64,000 nt of DNA. Origin: an uncultured Eubacteriales bacterium (GTDB lineage: Bacteria > Bacillota > Clostridia > Christensenellales > UBA1242). Of this stretch, positions 1-8,494 are shown piece after piece (position 1 is the stretch's first letter; each line of letters starts with the position of its first letter). The stretch spans positions 4,935-68,934 of the forward strand of contig CARNVA010000009.1 in assembly GCA_949031345.1 (NCBI GenBank), given 5' to 3'. Both the position numbers and the translations under genes were made by a program. The notes beneath the pieces are model-generated. The model worked only from the letters and a program-made list of their open reading frames with translations, was not told where the DNA came from and did not search any database.

Positions 1-322
1 TATCGGCAACAATCATCATAGCATTAAGCTGTCTTGACGCTTTATCCTCTCGCCAAGTGCCAGCAAGCTCCACTGCACTTCTCATAAGATTGCCTGAAAA
101 TTTATTAAGCATATTTTCAAACCTTTCACAAAGTGAAAAGGCGTCAGCTACCGAGCCAGCAAAACCAATAACCACTTTGTCATCATAAATTCTGCGCACC
201 TTATGTGCATTTGACTTAAAAATTACGCTTTCTGAAAGTGTAACCTGACCGTCACCTGCAATTGCAATCTTTCCATCTCGTTTTACTCCACAAATGGTTG
301 TGCCTCTAAACATACTTTCCAT
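1..322 (-). CDS. hslV: ATP-dependent protease subunit HslV (ClpQ), 3' part cut by window edge
   Basis: N-terminal part of the proteolytic subunit of the HslUV (ClpQY) protease, a cytoplasmic double-hexamer peptidase driven by the HslU ATPase. The visible protein starts MESMFRGTTICGVKRDGKIA and continues with the HslV blocks GDGQVTLSE, KVRRIYDDKV, GFAGSVADAFTL and NAMMIVAD. The Thr-Thr pair at residues 8-9 matches the mature N-terminal nucleophile exposed after propeptide removal in the family. The ATG at 322 is preceded by AGGGGG at a suitable distance; a second ATG at 313 is possible. In Bacillus-type genomes hslV lies downstream of topA (with trmFO and xerC between), so the position fits. 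Only about 107 residues are in the window; hslU would be expected beyond coordinate 1. Confidence 0.95.
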   Translation of the reverse strand, partial: MESMFRGTTICGVKRDGKIAIAGDGQVTLSESVIFKSNAHKVRRIYDDKVVIGFAGSVADAFSLCERFENMLNKFSGNLMRSAVELAGTWREDKASRQLNAMMIVAD

Positions 323-333
323 ATTATCCCCCT

Positions 334-353
334 AAGCGATTTTGCTTTCGCTT
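334..353. other. Short hairpin in the hslV 5' leader
   Basis: Read on the minus strand, AAGCGA and TCGCTT form a 6-bp stem just before the AGGGGG ribosome binding site of hslV. On the plus strand it is followed by a T run, but no plus-strand gene lies upstream, so a terminator role is unlikely. Confidence 0.3.
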
Positions 354-480
354 CTTTTTTACGGATTTTCCGCATTTTCAATATTTTCTATTTTGTTATA
401 ATTTTTTATTTATAGATTTTTTAAACTTTATTTTTTCTTTTAGTTTTTACTTGAAATATGATAATAAAATCAAATTCAAA

Positions 481-2565
481 TCAAGCATCAGTTTTTTCGT
501 CATTTTTTGGCTTGACATAATCGCAATCATGATTACTGCATCTTTCTTGTTTGCCTTTCATTATTATTGGACTTTTGCATTTTGGACATTTTTCGCCTGT
601 TGTGGCGTCCCAGCTCATAAACTTGCAATCAGGATAGCGGTCGCAAGAATAATAAAGTTTACCCCTCTTGCTTTTGCGTTCTACCATGTCAGCACCGCAT
701 TCTGGACATTTTCCAACAACCTTTTTGGCCGTTTCCATTGGCCTTGTATTTTTACATTTAGGGAAATTCGAGCAAGCCAAAAACTCACCAAATTTGCCCG
801 TTCTTATAAGCATTTTGCTTCCGCATTTTTCGCAAACTATGTCAGTCTCTTTTGGAGGCTCTTTCATAGTAAGTGAGCTTGCATCGGCCCTTTCAAGAAG
901 ATGTTCAAAGCCATTCCAAAAACTTGAAACAACGCTGTGCCAGTCTTCCTCTTTGACAGCAATATCGTCAAGCCTGCCTTCCATATAAGCAGTGAATTTA
1001 ACATTGATTACACCACTGAAAAACTGGTCAAGATATGCAGTAATTTTTCGGCCAAGCTCTGTTGGCACCAAATATTTGCTTTCTTTGATTGTATATTTTC
1101 TTGACTGTAAGATGGTAATTGTTGCAGCATAAGTTGCTGGTCTTCCAATTCCTTTTTCTTCCATAGCCTTGACAAGACTTGCTTCTGTATATCTTGTTGG
1201 AGGTTTGGTAAATTTTTGTTCTGGCAAAATCTTTTCACAAGACAATATCTCGCCCTCTTCAAGTTTTGGAAGTTTTCCTGCCATGCCTTCTTTACTGTCA
1301 TCTTCAACAAATTCCTTATATACGCTGGTATATCCAGGAAACTCCATCGTCTTTCCATTGACTTTAAAGCCATAGTTTTCGCAGTCAAAGTTTACTGATA
1401 CAGAAGCATATTCTGCTTCGGTCATCTGAGATGCTAAGAAGCGTTCATAGATGAGTTTATAAAGACGATAGTTATCATTTGATAAGGTTTCTTTAGCAAG
1501 TTCTGGCGTGATATCCATAGTAATTGGTCTTATGGCTTCGTGCGCGTCTTGAGCTGAGTCTTTGGTGTGATATATGTTTGGTTTTTCAGGTACAAATTCG
1601 CTTCCAAACTTGTTTTTAATATACTCACGGCAGGCATTTTGTGCATCCGCTGAAACACGAACAGAGTCAGTACGGATATAGGTGATAAGAGCGATTTTAC
1701 CCTCACCTTTTATGTCAACACCTTCATATAACTGTTGTGCTGCAGAAGAGGTTTTGGCAAGGCTCATGCCAAGCTTGTTGAGTGCATCCTGCTGCATAGT
1801 ACTTGTTGTGAAAGGTGCTGGAGCATGAGATTTTGTCTTTGACTTTTTCACTTCTTTAACAACAAAATCTTTGTCTTTTACATCTTCGAGAAGCTTATCT
1901 ACCTCTTCTTTGTTTTTTGGGACAAATTTCTTTTTCTTAAAGGTGGCAAGAGCCGCCTTTATTTGACTTGCACCCTTTTTAAGAAAGGCATTTACAGTCC
2001 AGTATTCTTCTGGAACAAACTTTTCAATTTCAATTTCTCTGTCAACAACCAGTTTAAGGGCCACCGATTGCACCCTTCCCGCACTAAGCTTTGGAGCAAT
2101 CTTTTTGCAAAGAATTGGTGAAACTTTATAGCCCACAAGCCTGTCAAGCACCCTTCGCGCCTGTTGCGCATCCACCAATTTAATATCAATCTTTCTTGGT
2201 TTTTCAAGAGCCTTCGTCACCGCTTTCTTTGAGATTTCGTTAAACTCAATACGGCAAGTTTTATCCTTATCAAAGCCCAAAATATTTGCAACATGCCATG
2301 AAATCGCCTCGCCTTCTCGGTCGGGGTCGGTTGCGATTAAGACATCTTCTGCCTTGTCAGCTTTGGCTTTAAGCTCTTTAATCAAATCTTTTTTATCTGG
2401 CACTATTTCATACTTAGGCTCAAAATTATTTCTCAAATCAATTCCAAAACTCTTGGCAGGAAGGTCGCGAATATGGCCCTTTGTGGCAAAAACTTCATAT
2501 CCGTTTCCAAGATATTTTTTCAAAGCTTCTCTTTTAAAAGGTGATTCTATTATTACTAATTTCAA
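481..2565 (-). CDS. topA: DNA topoisomerase I
   Basis: Type IA topoisomerase that relaxes negative supercoils by single-strand passage. The N-terminus (MKLVIIESPFKREALKKYLG) is the TOPRIM domain with its catalytic Glu. Later come DPDREGEAISWH, the SAGRVQSVAL block, and the active-site region ITYIRTDSVRVS, whose Tyr attacks DNA. The last roughly 130 residues hold three zinc ribbons (CEKCG...CSNFPKC, CPECG...CDRYPDC, CPKC...CSNHDC), the third slightly degenerate. The 694-residue length is normal for Firmicutes TopA. It begins 13 bp after the dprA stop, so the two are probably co-transcribed in the usual dprA-topA order. Confidence 0.97.
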   Translation of the reverse strand: MKLVIIESPFKREALKKYLGNGYEVFATKGHIRDLPAKSFGIDLRNNFEPKYEIVPDKKDLIKELKAKADKAEDVLIATDPDREGEAISWHVANILGFDKDKTCRIEFNEISKKAVTKALEKPRKIDIKLVDAQQARRVLDRLVGYKVSPILCKKIAPKLSAGRVQSVALKLVVDREIEIEKFVPEEYWTVNAFLKKGASQIKAALATFKKKKFVPKNKEEVDKLLEDVKDKDFVVKEVKKSKTKSHAPAPFTTSTMQQDALNKLGMSLAKTSSAAQQLYEGVDIKGEGKIALITYIRTDSVRVSADAQNACREYIKNKFGSEFVPEKPNIYHTKDSAQDAHEAIRPITMDITPELAKETLSNDNYRLYKLIYERFLASQMTEAEYASVSVNFDCENYGFKVNGKTMEFPGYTSVYKEFVEDDSKEGMAGKLPKLEEGEILSCEKILPEQKFTKPPTRYTEASLVKAMEEKGIGRPATYAATITILQSRKYTIKESKYLVPTELGRKITAYLDQFFSGVINVKFTAYMEGRLDDIAVKEEDWHSVVSSFWNGFEHLLERADASSLTMKEPPKETDIVCEKCGSKMLIRTGKFGEFLACSNFPKCKNTRPMETAKKVVGKCPECGADMVERKSKRGKLYYSCDRYPDCKFMSWDATTGEKCPKCKSPIIMKGKQERCSNHDCDYVKPKNDEKTDA

Positions 2566-2578
2566 AATTTCCTCCGCT

Positions 2579-3661
2579 TCAGTTTAAGGCGACCACGCCG
2601 CCTGGCAATCTTTTAATTATTCCACTTATTTCCAAAGTTGTCAAACATGTATTAAAGATATTCATTGAAAGTTTGCATTTTTTTGTCAATTCATCAACTG
2701 ATTTCATTCCATCTTTAAGACATTCTATTATTATTTTCTCTTCATCACTTGCATCCAAGAAAGACTGCTGAAAAACACTTTCTTTGTTATTTAAGTTTTG
2801 ATAATCTCTCAAAATATCATCACTTTGTGTCACACATGCAGCTTGACCATACTTGATAATTTGATTTGTAAGCTCGCTGTTTGGGCTGTCTATATTTCCT
2901 GGTACAGCATAGATATTTTTGCCATATTCCAGTGCGAAATCTTTTGTATGTATCGTGCCGCTTTTTATGCCAGCCTCAGTAATAAGAACGCCATCACTAA
3001 GCCCAGCCACTATGCGATTTCTTGTTGGAAAAGTATATTTTGTCGCATTCATTTTTGGTCTATATTCACTTAAAAGCAATCCCTTCTCGGCAATCTCCAT
3101 CGCAAGAGAATGATGTTCAAGCGGATATATATGGTCAAATCCGCCACCTAAAACAGCAATAGTCTTTCCACCAAGCTCAAGGCATTTTCGATGAGCAATC
3201 GAGTCCACTCCGTAAGCCAGTCCACTTACAATGGTTATCCCAGCACTTGTGGCATCTCTCACTAGTCTTTCGGTGACCATGTATCCATAATTTGAAGGTT
3301 TTCTCGTGCCAACAACGGCAAGAGTTTGAGTATTTACCAAATTCAAATCTCCCATATAATACAAAATTACAGGTGCATCGGGAAGATCTTGCAATTGTCT
3401 TGGAAAATCTTCATCAAATTTTGTTACGATTTTGATACCTTTATTGGCAAGATTTAAAGTATAGGTATGAACGATTGCCTCATCTGCACAATCAAGCATT
3501 TTATTTAAGGCTTTTTCATTTATCAAATTTTTAAATTGATTTTTTGATTTTTTAAAAGCAGAGATAGAAGGCTTGGCAAGCACATCAATTATGTTGCAAA
3601 TCTTTGCACTTGTCAAATCATATTGTGAAAGAAAAACAATCAAGCTTTTAAGTTCACTCAT
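2579..3661 (-). CDS. dprA: DNA processing protein DprA (Smf)
   Basis: DprA binds incoming single-stranded DNA during natural transformation and loads RecA. The central Rossmann-like DNA_processg_A domain is clear: VVGTRKPSNYG, TIVSGLAYGVDSIAH, VLGGGFDHIYP, and later YAVPGNIDSPNS. The C-terminal 70 residues look like the DprA winged-helix (MKSVDELTKKCKLSMNIFNT). At 360 residues it is standard length. It sits directly upstream of topA and downstream of comM, so two competence-associated genes are neighbours. Confidence 0.95.
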   Translation of the reverse strand: MSELKSLIVFLSQYDLTSAKICNIIDVLAKPSISAFKKSKNQFKNLINEKALNKMLDCADEAIVHTYTLNLANKGIKIVTKFDEDFPRQLQDLPDAPVILYYMGDLNLVNTQTLAVVGTRKPSNYGYMVTERLVRDATSAGITIVSGLAYGVDSIAHRKCLELGGKTIAVLGGGFDHIYPLEHHSLAMEIAEKGLLLSEYRPKMNATKYTFPTRNRIVAGLSDGVLITEAGIKSGTIHTKDFALEYGKNIYAVPGNIDSPNSELTNQIIKYGQAACVTQSDDILRDYQNLNNKESVFQQSFLDASDEEKIIIECLKDGMKSVDELTKKCKLSMNIFNTCLTTLEISGIIKRLPGGVVALN

Positions 3662-3800
3662 CTTCTTCCTTTATTCCCCTTTTTCTCTATTTTCAAGCAA
3701 ATTCATACTTCTTGTAATATTAACACTTTTTGCAGTAATTGGGCAACTAAAATGTCTATTTTACACAAAATTCATCATTTTTAAGGCTTTTTAAGCTGTT

Positions 3801-5330
3801 TTACCAATATTTTCTGTCCAATGTTCTGTAAGATATTGCTTCTGCGATATGGCTTGGCTGAATGTTTTCACTGCCTTCAAGGTCGGCAATTGTTCTTGCT
3901 ACTTTAAGTATTCGGTCATGTGCCCTTGCACTCAGTTTTAATTTTTCAAAGGCATTTCTAAGCATGATTTCACCCTTTGCGTCAAGTTTGCAATATTTTC
4001 GAGTTTGAGGTGCACTCATCTTCGCATTGCAATAATTTCTGCTTTCGGCAAACCTTTTAAGTTGAATTTCTCTTGCTTTATCCACCCTCTTTTTGATATC
4101 TTCAGAGCACTCTTCAAGCTCTTCGCTTTTAAGCTGGTCATAAGTGACATTTTCCACCTCGATATGAATGTCTATTCTGTCCATAATTGGCCCTGAAAGT
4201 TTAGCCAAATATTTAGTAATTTGACTTGGTGAACATTTGCACTCTTTATCTTTTGAGCCATAATTTCCGCATGGACATGGGTTCATGCTGGCAATCATAG
4301 TAAAGTTTGCAGGATATACTATTGTTGCATTTGAACGAGCAACAGTAATTATTCCGTCTTCAAGTGGTTGACGCAGCGTCTCTATTGTATGTCTTGTATA
4401 TTCTGGAAATTCATCTAAGAAAAGCACGCCATGGTCCGCAAGAGAAATTTCGCCCGGCTTGCTGTTGCTTCCGCCACCTGTAAGTGACACCGTGGATGCT
4501 GTATGATGCGGGCTTCTGAAAGGTCTTGTCGAGACAATACCTTGCGTTTGGTCAAGCTCTCCTGCTATTGAATGTATTTTTGTCACTTCAAGTGCTTCTT
4601 CAAATGTGAGGTCTGGCAAAATTGAAGGAAAGCACTTTGCAAGCATGCTTTTTCCGCTGCCTGGAGGCCCAATCATTATTAGGTTATGCCCTCCAGCTGC
4701 TGCAATTTCTAGTGCACGCTTTGCCATAGCTTGACCTTTAACATGGCAAAAATCCATGCCAATTTTCCCATTTTTTGTCACTTCATCAAAAGTGCAGGTC
4801 TTGACTGGGGCAATTTCTTCTTCACCTTTTAAAAAACTTATTGTCTCTATCAAAGATTTCACGCCATAAACTTCAATTCCTGAAATGAAACTTGCTTCTT
4901 GAAGATTATCAAACGGAATGATAAATTTTTTAAATCCACTTGTTCTTGCAGAAATTAAAAGTGGCAAAATTCCTTTCACCCTTTTCACGCTTCCGTCAAA
5001 AGAAAGCTCGCCTATGTAAACATAATCTTTTTCATGTTTTAATCCCATCTCATCATCACAAGAAAGAATGGCTATTGCAATAGCAAGATCATAAAGAGCC
5101 CCCTCTTTCTTGACATCAGCTGGTGCCAAATTGATGGTGATTTTCTTTATTGGATATTCAAAGCCAGAGTTTCTTATGGCATTTCGCACTCTTTCCTTAG
5201 CCTCTTTAATAGCCGTATCTGCAAGCCCCACCACTTCAAAATGTGGAAGTCCATTGCTGACATCTGTTTCAACATCAATTGGAAAGCCCTCAATGCCCTT
5301 CAACCCAAAACTAAAAACTTTCGAATACAT
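3801..5330 (-). CDS. comM: ComM/YifB-family AAA+ ATPase (Mg-chelatase-like)
   Basis: AAA+ protein of the ComM/YifB family; in other bacteria ComM is a branch-migration helicase that helps integrate transforming DNA. An N-terminal ChlI-like (Lon-S5-like) domain (residues about 1-170: GLADTAIKEAKERVRNAI, NLAPADVKKEGALYDLAIA) is followed by the AAA+ core with Walker A GPPGSGKSM, Walker B VLFLDEFPE, and a Mg_chelatase C-terminal domain ending in ARTIADLEGSENIQPSHIAEA. The start is placed at the ATG at 5330 because GGAG precedes it and family members begin M-[YLF]-x-K-V-x-S; an in-frame start 27 bases further upstream lacks support. Confidence 0.93.
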   Translation of the reverse strand: MYSKVFSFGLKGIEGFPIDVETDVSNGLPHFEVVGLADTAIKEAKERVRNAIRNSGFEYPIKKITINLAPADVKKEGALYDLAIAIAILSCDDEMGLKHEKDYVYIGELSFDGSVKRVKGILPLLISARTSGFKKFIIPFDNLQEASFISGIEVYGVKSLIETISFLKGEEEIAPVKTCTFDEVTKNGKIGMDFCHVKGQAMAKRALEIAAAGGHNLIMIGPPGSGKSMLAKCFPSILPDLTFEEALEVTKIHSIAGELDQTQGIVSTRPFRSPHHTASTVSLTGGGSNSKPGEISLADHGVLFLDEFPEYTRHTIETLRQPLEDGIITVARSNATIVYPANFTMIASMNPCPCGNYGSKDKECKCSPSQITKYLAKLSGPIMDRIDIHIEVENVTYDQLKSEELEECSEDIKKRVDKAREIQLKRFAESRNYCNAKMSAPQTRKYCKLDAKGEIMLRNAFEKLKLSARAHDRILKVARTIADLEGSENIQPSHIAEAISYRTLDRKYW

Positions 5331-5387
5331 AATTTTCTCCAAGTACAATGATAACATAATTTTCTTCTATTTCCAAACAAAATAAAA

Positions 5388-5410
5388 AGACAGACAAAAT
5401 TTGTCTGTCT
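5388..5410 (-). terminator. Rho-independent terminator after the AlkD-like gene
   Basis: Arms AGACAGACAAA and TTTGTCTGTCT pair over 11 bp around one base, followed on the minus strand by a T run. It lies between the AlkD-like stop and comM, so comM probably has its own promoter. Confidence 0.85.
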
Positions 5411-5457
5411 CTTAATATTTAATCAATTATAATTAAAATTATTTTTGATAAAATTTT

Positions 5458-6141
5458 TTATATTTCCATACCAAGCAGTCTGCTGCGAAGAGCCCTTACC
5501 TCTTTCTTACGCTCATCACTTATTCTGAAAGACTCAGTCGCTTTCTGCAATGTGCGATTTCTCACCACATATCTTTCAAGTCTTTGAACAAACTCAATCA
5601 TATAGTCAAATTCAACTATCATTGCCTCAGCATAGCACCAAGCAAGAGCCATTTCAACATAATAATTGGTGTTTCTCACATTGTCATTTAAAAGATTTAC
5701 TGTCTTAATTACATCCTTTTTAAGATCAAATTTCATAAGCCATACAATTCCCACTCTAATATAGAAAGGCCTGTTTGAATGAAGCAGTTCTATAAAAAAC
5801 TCCCTCTCGCTTTCAACGCCTTTAAGTCTTGAAACTATCATGTCGCAAGTTGCCCAGTTGTCAATATAAGGCAAAAGCATTTTAAGTTTTTCCACCTTAT
5901 CTTTTGGCGATATTTTTGAATAAGCAAGTGTCATCCCAGCAAGCAATATTTCTTCATGACATGAAAGCGGCATCCTTTCAATGTCAACACCTCTCTTTGC
6001 CAATTCTTTGGCATAGGCGTTCATGTCAGTCATTTTTATACCTTTTATTTCATAGCTTGATGAGATAAGCCCCTCATCAAACCTTGCCTTTTTTTCATCA
6101 GTATGTGTGGCAATAAATTCTTTGATTTCATCTTCAAGCAT
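5458..6141 (-). CDS. DNA alkylation repair protein, AlkD-like
   Basis: Predicted HEAT-like-repeat DNA glycosylase of the AlkC/AlkD superfamily, which removes N3- and N7-alkylated bases without base flipping. The family landmarks are present: IDNWATCDMI near residue 140, the Trp/Asp block that contacts DNA, and NTNYYVEMALAWCYAEAM, typical of the short Firmicutes AlkD group. The protein is all-helical in composition and 227 residues long, matching that group. It has its own terminator downstream. The assignment is to family; the substrate is inferred. Confidence 0.85.
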   Translation of the reverse strand: MLEDEIKEFIATHTDEKKARFDEGLISSSYEIKGIKMTDMNAYAKELAKRGVDIERMPLSCHEEILLAGMTLAYSKISPKDKVEKLKMLLPYIDNWATCDMIVSRLKGVESEREFFIELLHSNRPFYIRVGIVWLMKFDLKKDVIKTVNLLNDNVRNTNYYVEMALAWCYAEAMIVEFDYMIEFVQRLERYVVRNRTLQKATESFRISDERKKEVRALRSRLLGMEI

Positions 6142-6266
6142 AATTTTTCTCCTGTGCTAACAAATCAATTATCCCTCATAAATTTAATAATGTCATACGA
6201 TATACCGAAATAAATCATATTGAATTTTTGTAAGCTTTAATATGTTTTTTTTGCCAAAACAAAAAA

Positions 6267-6284
6267 GCAGTCAATTTTGACTGC
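6267..6284 (-). terminator. Terminator after rplS
   Basis: GCAGTCAA and TTGACTGC form a perfect 8-bp stem; on the minus strand it is followed by TTTTTTG. It begins about 8 bases past the rplS stop codon. Confidence 0.88.
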
Positions 6285-6291
6285 AATTTTA

Positions 6292-6645
6292 TTATCTGTT
6301 TGCATCTGCTGACTTAATCTTCGCAGCTTTTCCAGTAAGGTCACGAACATAATATAATTTTGCTCTTCTTGGCTTACCTTTTCTTACAACTTCAACACTT
6401 GCAACAAGTGGTGAGTGAATAGGGAAAGTTCTTTCAACGCCAACGCCATTAGAAATTTTTCTTACAGTGAAAGTTTCTCTTACGCCGCCATTTTTGCGAG
6501 CGATAACAACACCTTCATAGCCTTGAATTCTTTCTTTGTCGCCTTCTTTGATTTTAACGCCAACTTTAACAGTATCACCGACATTAAATTCAGGGAAAGT
6601 TTCTTTCATGTTTTCCTTCTCGATTTGGTCTATAATGTTAGCCAT
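6292..6645 (-). CDS. rplS: 50S ribosomal protein L19
   Basis: Large-subunit protein at the 30S/50S interface. Diagnostic stretches are MANIIDQIEKENMK, FNVGDTVKVGVKIKEGDKERIQ, YEGVVIARKNGG, TFTVRKISNGVGVERTFPIH, VRKGKPRRAKLYYVRDLTGK. At 117 residues it is full length. In most Firmicutes rplS follows trmD; here it follows rpsU, while the trmD-rbgA gap near 36.5 kb holds no gene. A consensus GGAG ribosome binding site precedes the ATG. Confidence 0.98.
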   Translation of the reverse strand: MANIIDQIEKENMKETFPEFNVGDTVKVGVKIKEGDKERIQGYEGVVIARKNGGVRETFTVRKISNGVGVERTFPIHSPLVASVEVVRKGKPRRAKLYYVRDLTGKAAKIKSADANR

Positions 6646-6679
6646 TATTATTCTCCTTTTAATAGTATAATTTAATTAT

Positions 6680-6697
6680 GCAAAACTGTGGTTTTGC
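6680..6697 (-). promoter_or_regulatory. Hairpin in the rpsU-rplS intergenic region
   Basis: GCAAAAC and GTTTTGC flank a 4-base loop and form a perfect 7-bp stem about 35 bases upstream of the rplS start. It has no T tract on the minus strand. Because L19 is autoregulated through a small leader hairpin in some Firmicutes, this is a candidate L19-leader-like element; the relation is inferred from position only. Confidence 0.45.
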
Positions 6698-6710
6698 CAA
6701 AGATTAACTT

Positions 6711-6905
6711 TTAGCCTCTCTTTCTTGCTCTTTTTCTTGCAGCTTCTCTTTTCTTCTTTTTAGCTACACTAGGCTTGTCATAGGCTTCTTTTCTTCTAAT
6801 GTCACCAATGATACCATCTTTTTGGCACTTTCTTTTAAATCTTTTAAGCGCACTTTCAAGAGTTTCATTTTCGCCCACTTTAACAGTTGTCAATCTTCTC
6901 ACCAC
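6711..6905 (-). CDS. rpsU: 30S ribosomal protein S21
   Basis: Small basic ribosomal protein. It has the conserved pattern VKVGENETLESALKRFKRKCQKDG, then IRRKEAYDKPSVAKKKKREAA and a terminal Arg/Lys-rich tail. At 64 residues it is slightly longer than the usual 57-60. It lies between mtaB upstream and rplS downstream; S21 next to mtaB (yqeV) is common in Firmicutes. The CDS begins in a run of sense codons with an ACCACCTT complement (AAGGTGGT) just upstream as ribosome binding site. Confidence 0.97.
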   Translation of the reverse strand: MVRRLTTVKVGENETLESALKRFKRKCQKDGIIGDIRRKEAYDKPSVAKKKKREAARKRARKRG

Positions 6906-6978
6906 CTTCTAATTTGTAAAATCTATCTTATTATAATTTTTATCTCCACTTTTGTCAAGCAGAAAGGCGAAATTTATT

Positions 6979-8259
6979 TTATTTTTTTAAGATAAGTTTT
7001 GCATGCATGCCATCTTTATATTTTTCTTCAAATTTGACTGAATGAATTTGATTTGTAAGCGGCTTTTTGCTTTCAACAAAACAACGAATATAATTTTTTG
7101 TATAACCAACATAAAACTTTCCTTCTTTTTCTTCAAACAACACCTCTCCTTCACTATTGTCAGAAAGAAACTTTTCTTTAAGTTTTTCATTCAGTTTTTC
7201 AAGGCGTTCAAGTCGAGATTGTTTGATTGCAAACGAAACATCTTTATAAAGTTTGACTGCCGCTGTACCCTCTCTTTGAGAATATTTGAAGATATGAAGC
7301 TGGCTGAAGCCCACCTTTTCAACAAAATCATAAGTTTTTTGAAACTCGTCCTCACTCTCTTGCGGAAAACCAACTATGACATCAGTTGTTATGGCAGCGT
7401 AAGGAAAATATTTGCGAAGAAGCTTTACAGACTGAGCAAACTGTTCTGCCGTGTAATGCCTGTTCATCCTCTTCAAAACACTGTCACAACCACTTTGCAA
7501 TGAAAGATGAAAATGCGGACAAAAATTTTTAAGCTTTGCAAGACCTTTTGCAAATTCTTCACTGATAAGCGTGTCTTCCATTGAGCTTAAGCGAAGTCTT
7601 TTCCCAAGCCTGTCAAGTGCCTCCAAAAGTGTCAAAAGCCCCAATTTGTCGTCAATTTTATAATCTGTAACATTTATTCCAGTAAGCACAATTTCTTTGA
7701 TTTCATCATCCAAGTTTTTTGCTTCATTTAATATAGACTCAAGCTCTCTTGACCTGCTTCTTCCCCTTAAATATGGAATTATACAATAAGAGCAAAAATT
7801 GTTGCAACCATCTTGAATTTTTATGTAAGCGCGTGTTCGATTTTGCTTTGCCTGCATGTCATCTTGATAAAAACAAGGCAAATCTTCAATTTTTTCGCTG
7901 TTTTTTTGATAATTTTCATTATTTTGGGCTAAATTTTCAATAAAATCAATTATTTTAAGCTTTCCACTTGTGCCAACAACCACTTCAACATTCTTATCTA
8001 AAAACTGTTTTCCATTGTGCTGAGAAGCACAGCCGCATATAAATATTTTCCCATTTGCGTTAAACCTTCGACACCTTGCAATCATCTGTCTTGACTTTTT
8101 TTCGGCCTCTGCTGTGACTGCACAAGTGTTGATAACATAAATATCGGCAGGCTCGAGTTTGTCTGTCGTTTCAAATCCAAGGTTTTCAAGTTTGTTTATG
8201 AGTGCATCACTTTCATATTTGTTTACTTTGCACCCTAAAGTCATCACACCAATTTTCAT
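6979..8259 (-). CDS. mtaB: tRNA (N6-threonylcarbamoyladenosine(37)-C2)-methylthiotransferase MtaB
   Basis: Radical-SAM methylthiotransferase that converts t6A37 to ms2t6A37 in ANN-decoding tRNAs. The N-terminal UPF0004 domain shows the three cluster cysteines (TLGCKVNKYES, INTCAVTAEAEKKSR, FICGCASQ). The radical-SAM motif is CNNFCSYCIIPYLRGRSRSR, followed by LTGINVTDYK and the TTDVIVGFPQESEDEF block. The C-terminal TRAM domain is present but short. The ATG at 8259 is chosen because family proteins begin M-K-[IV]-x-x-x-T-L-G-C-K-V-N; an ATG at 8265 and a TTG at 8289 are in frame, and none has a strong ribosome binding site. It precedes rpsU by about 70 bp. Confidence 0.95.
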   Translation of the reverse strand: MKIGVMTLGCKVNKYESDALINKLENLGFETTDKLEPADIYVINTCAVTAEAEKKSRQMIARCRRFNANGKIFICGCASQHNGKQFLDKNVEVVVGTSGKLKIIDFIENLAQNNENYQKNSEKIEDLPCFYQDDMQAKQNRTRAYIKIQDGCNNFCSYCIIPYLRGRSRSRELESILNEAKNLDDEIKEIVLTGINVTDYKIDDKLGLLTLLEALDRLGKRLRLSSMEDTLISEEFAKGLAKLKNFCPHFHLSLQSGCDSVLKRMNRHYTAEQFAQSVKLLRKYFPYAAITTDVIVGFPQESEDEFQKTYDFVEKVGFSQLHIFKYSQREGTAAVKLYKDVSFAIKQSRLERLEKLNEKLKEKFLSDNSEGEVLFEEKEGKFYVGYTKNYIRCFVESKKPLTNQIHSVKFEEKYKDGMHAKLILKK

Positions 8260-8351
8260 ACCCATCAAGTTTAACACTAAAACTTTCAAAAAGCAAGAAA
8301 AAAGGTGTTTTTGAATATAAAGAATTAAAACATTTTGATTTATGATTTCTA

Positions 8352-8380
8352 TTGCAAAGTAGGATAAATTATGTTATAAT
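8352..8380 (+). promoter_or_regulatory. Sigma-A-type promoter of the glycosyltransferase operon
   Basis: TTGCAA (8352-8357), a 17-bp spacer and TATAAT (8375-8380). The expected transcript start is near 8387, giving an AT-rich leader of about 110 bases before the first glycosyltransferase. Confidence 0.65.
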
Positions 8381-8420
8381 AATAAATATATTTTATATAA
8401 AATACTATATCAGATGTTGA

Positions 8421-8437
8421 TTGATAAATCTTATCAA
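8421..8437. promoter_or_regulatory. Perfect inverted repeat in the glycan-operon leader
   Basis: TTGATAA-ATC-TTATCAA, a 7-bp perfect dyad about 35 bases past the predicted transcript start, followed by nine adenines. It could be a repressor operator or a weak leader hairpin. No regulator gene is adjacent. Confidence 0.4.
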
Positions 8438-8494
8438 AAAAAAACAAATGTTTATATTTTTAAAATTATATGTGATTAAGGACTATATTTTACT

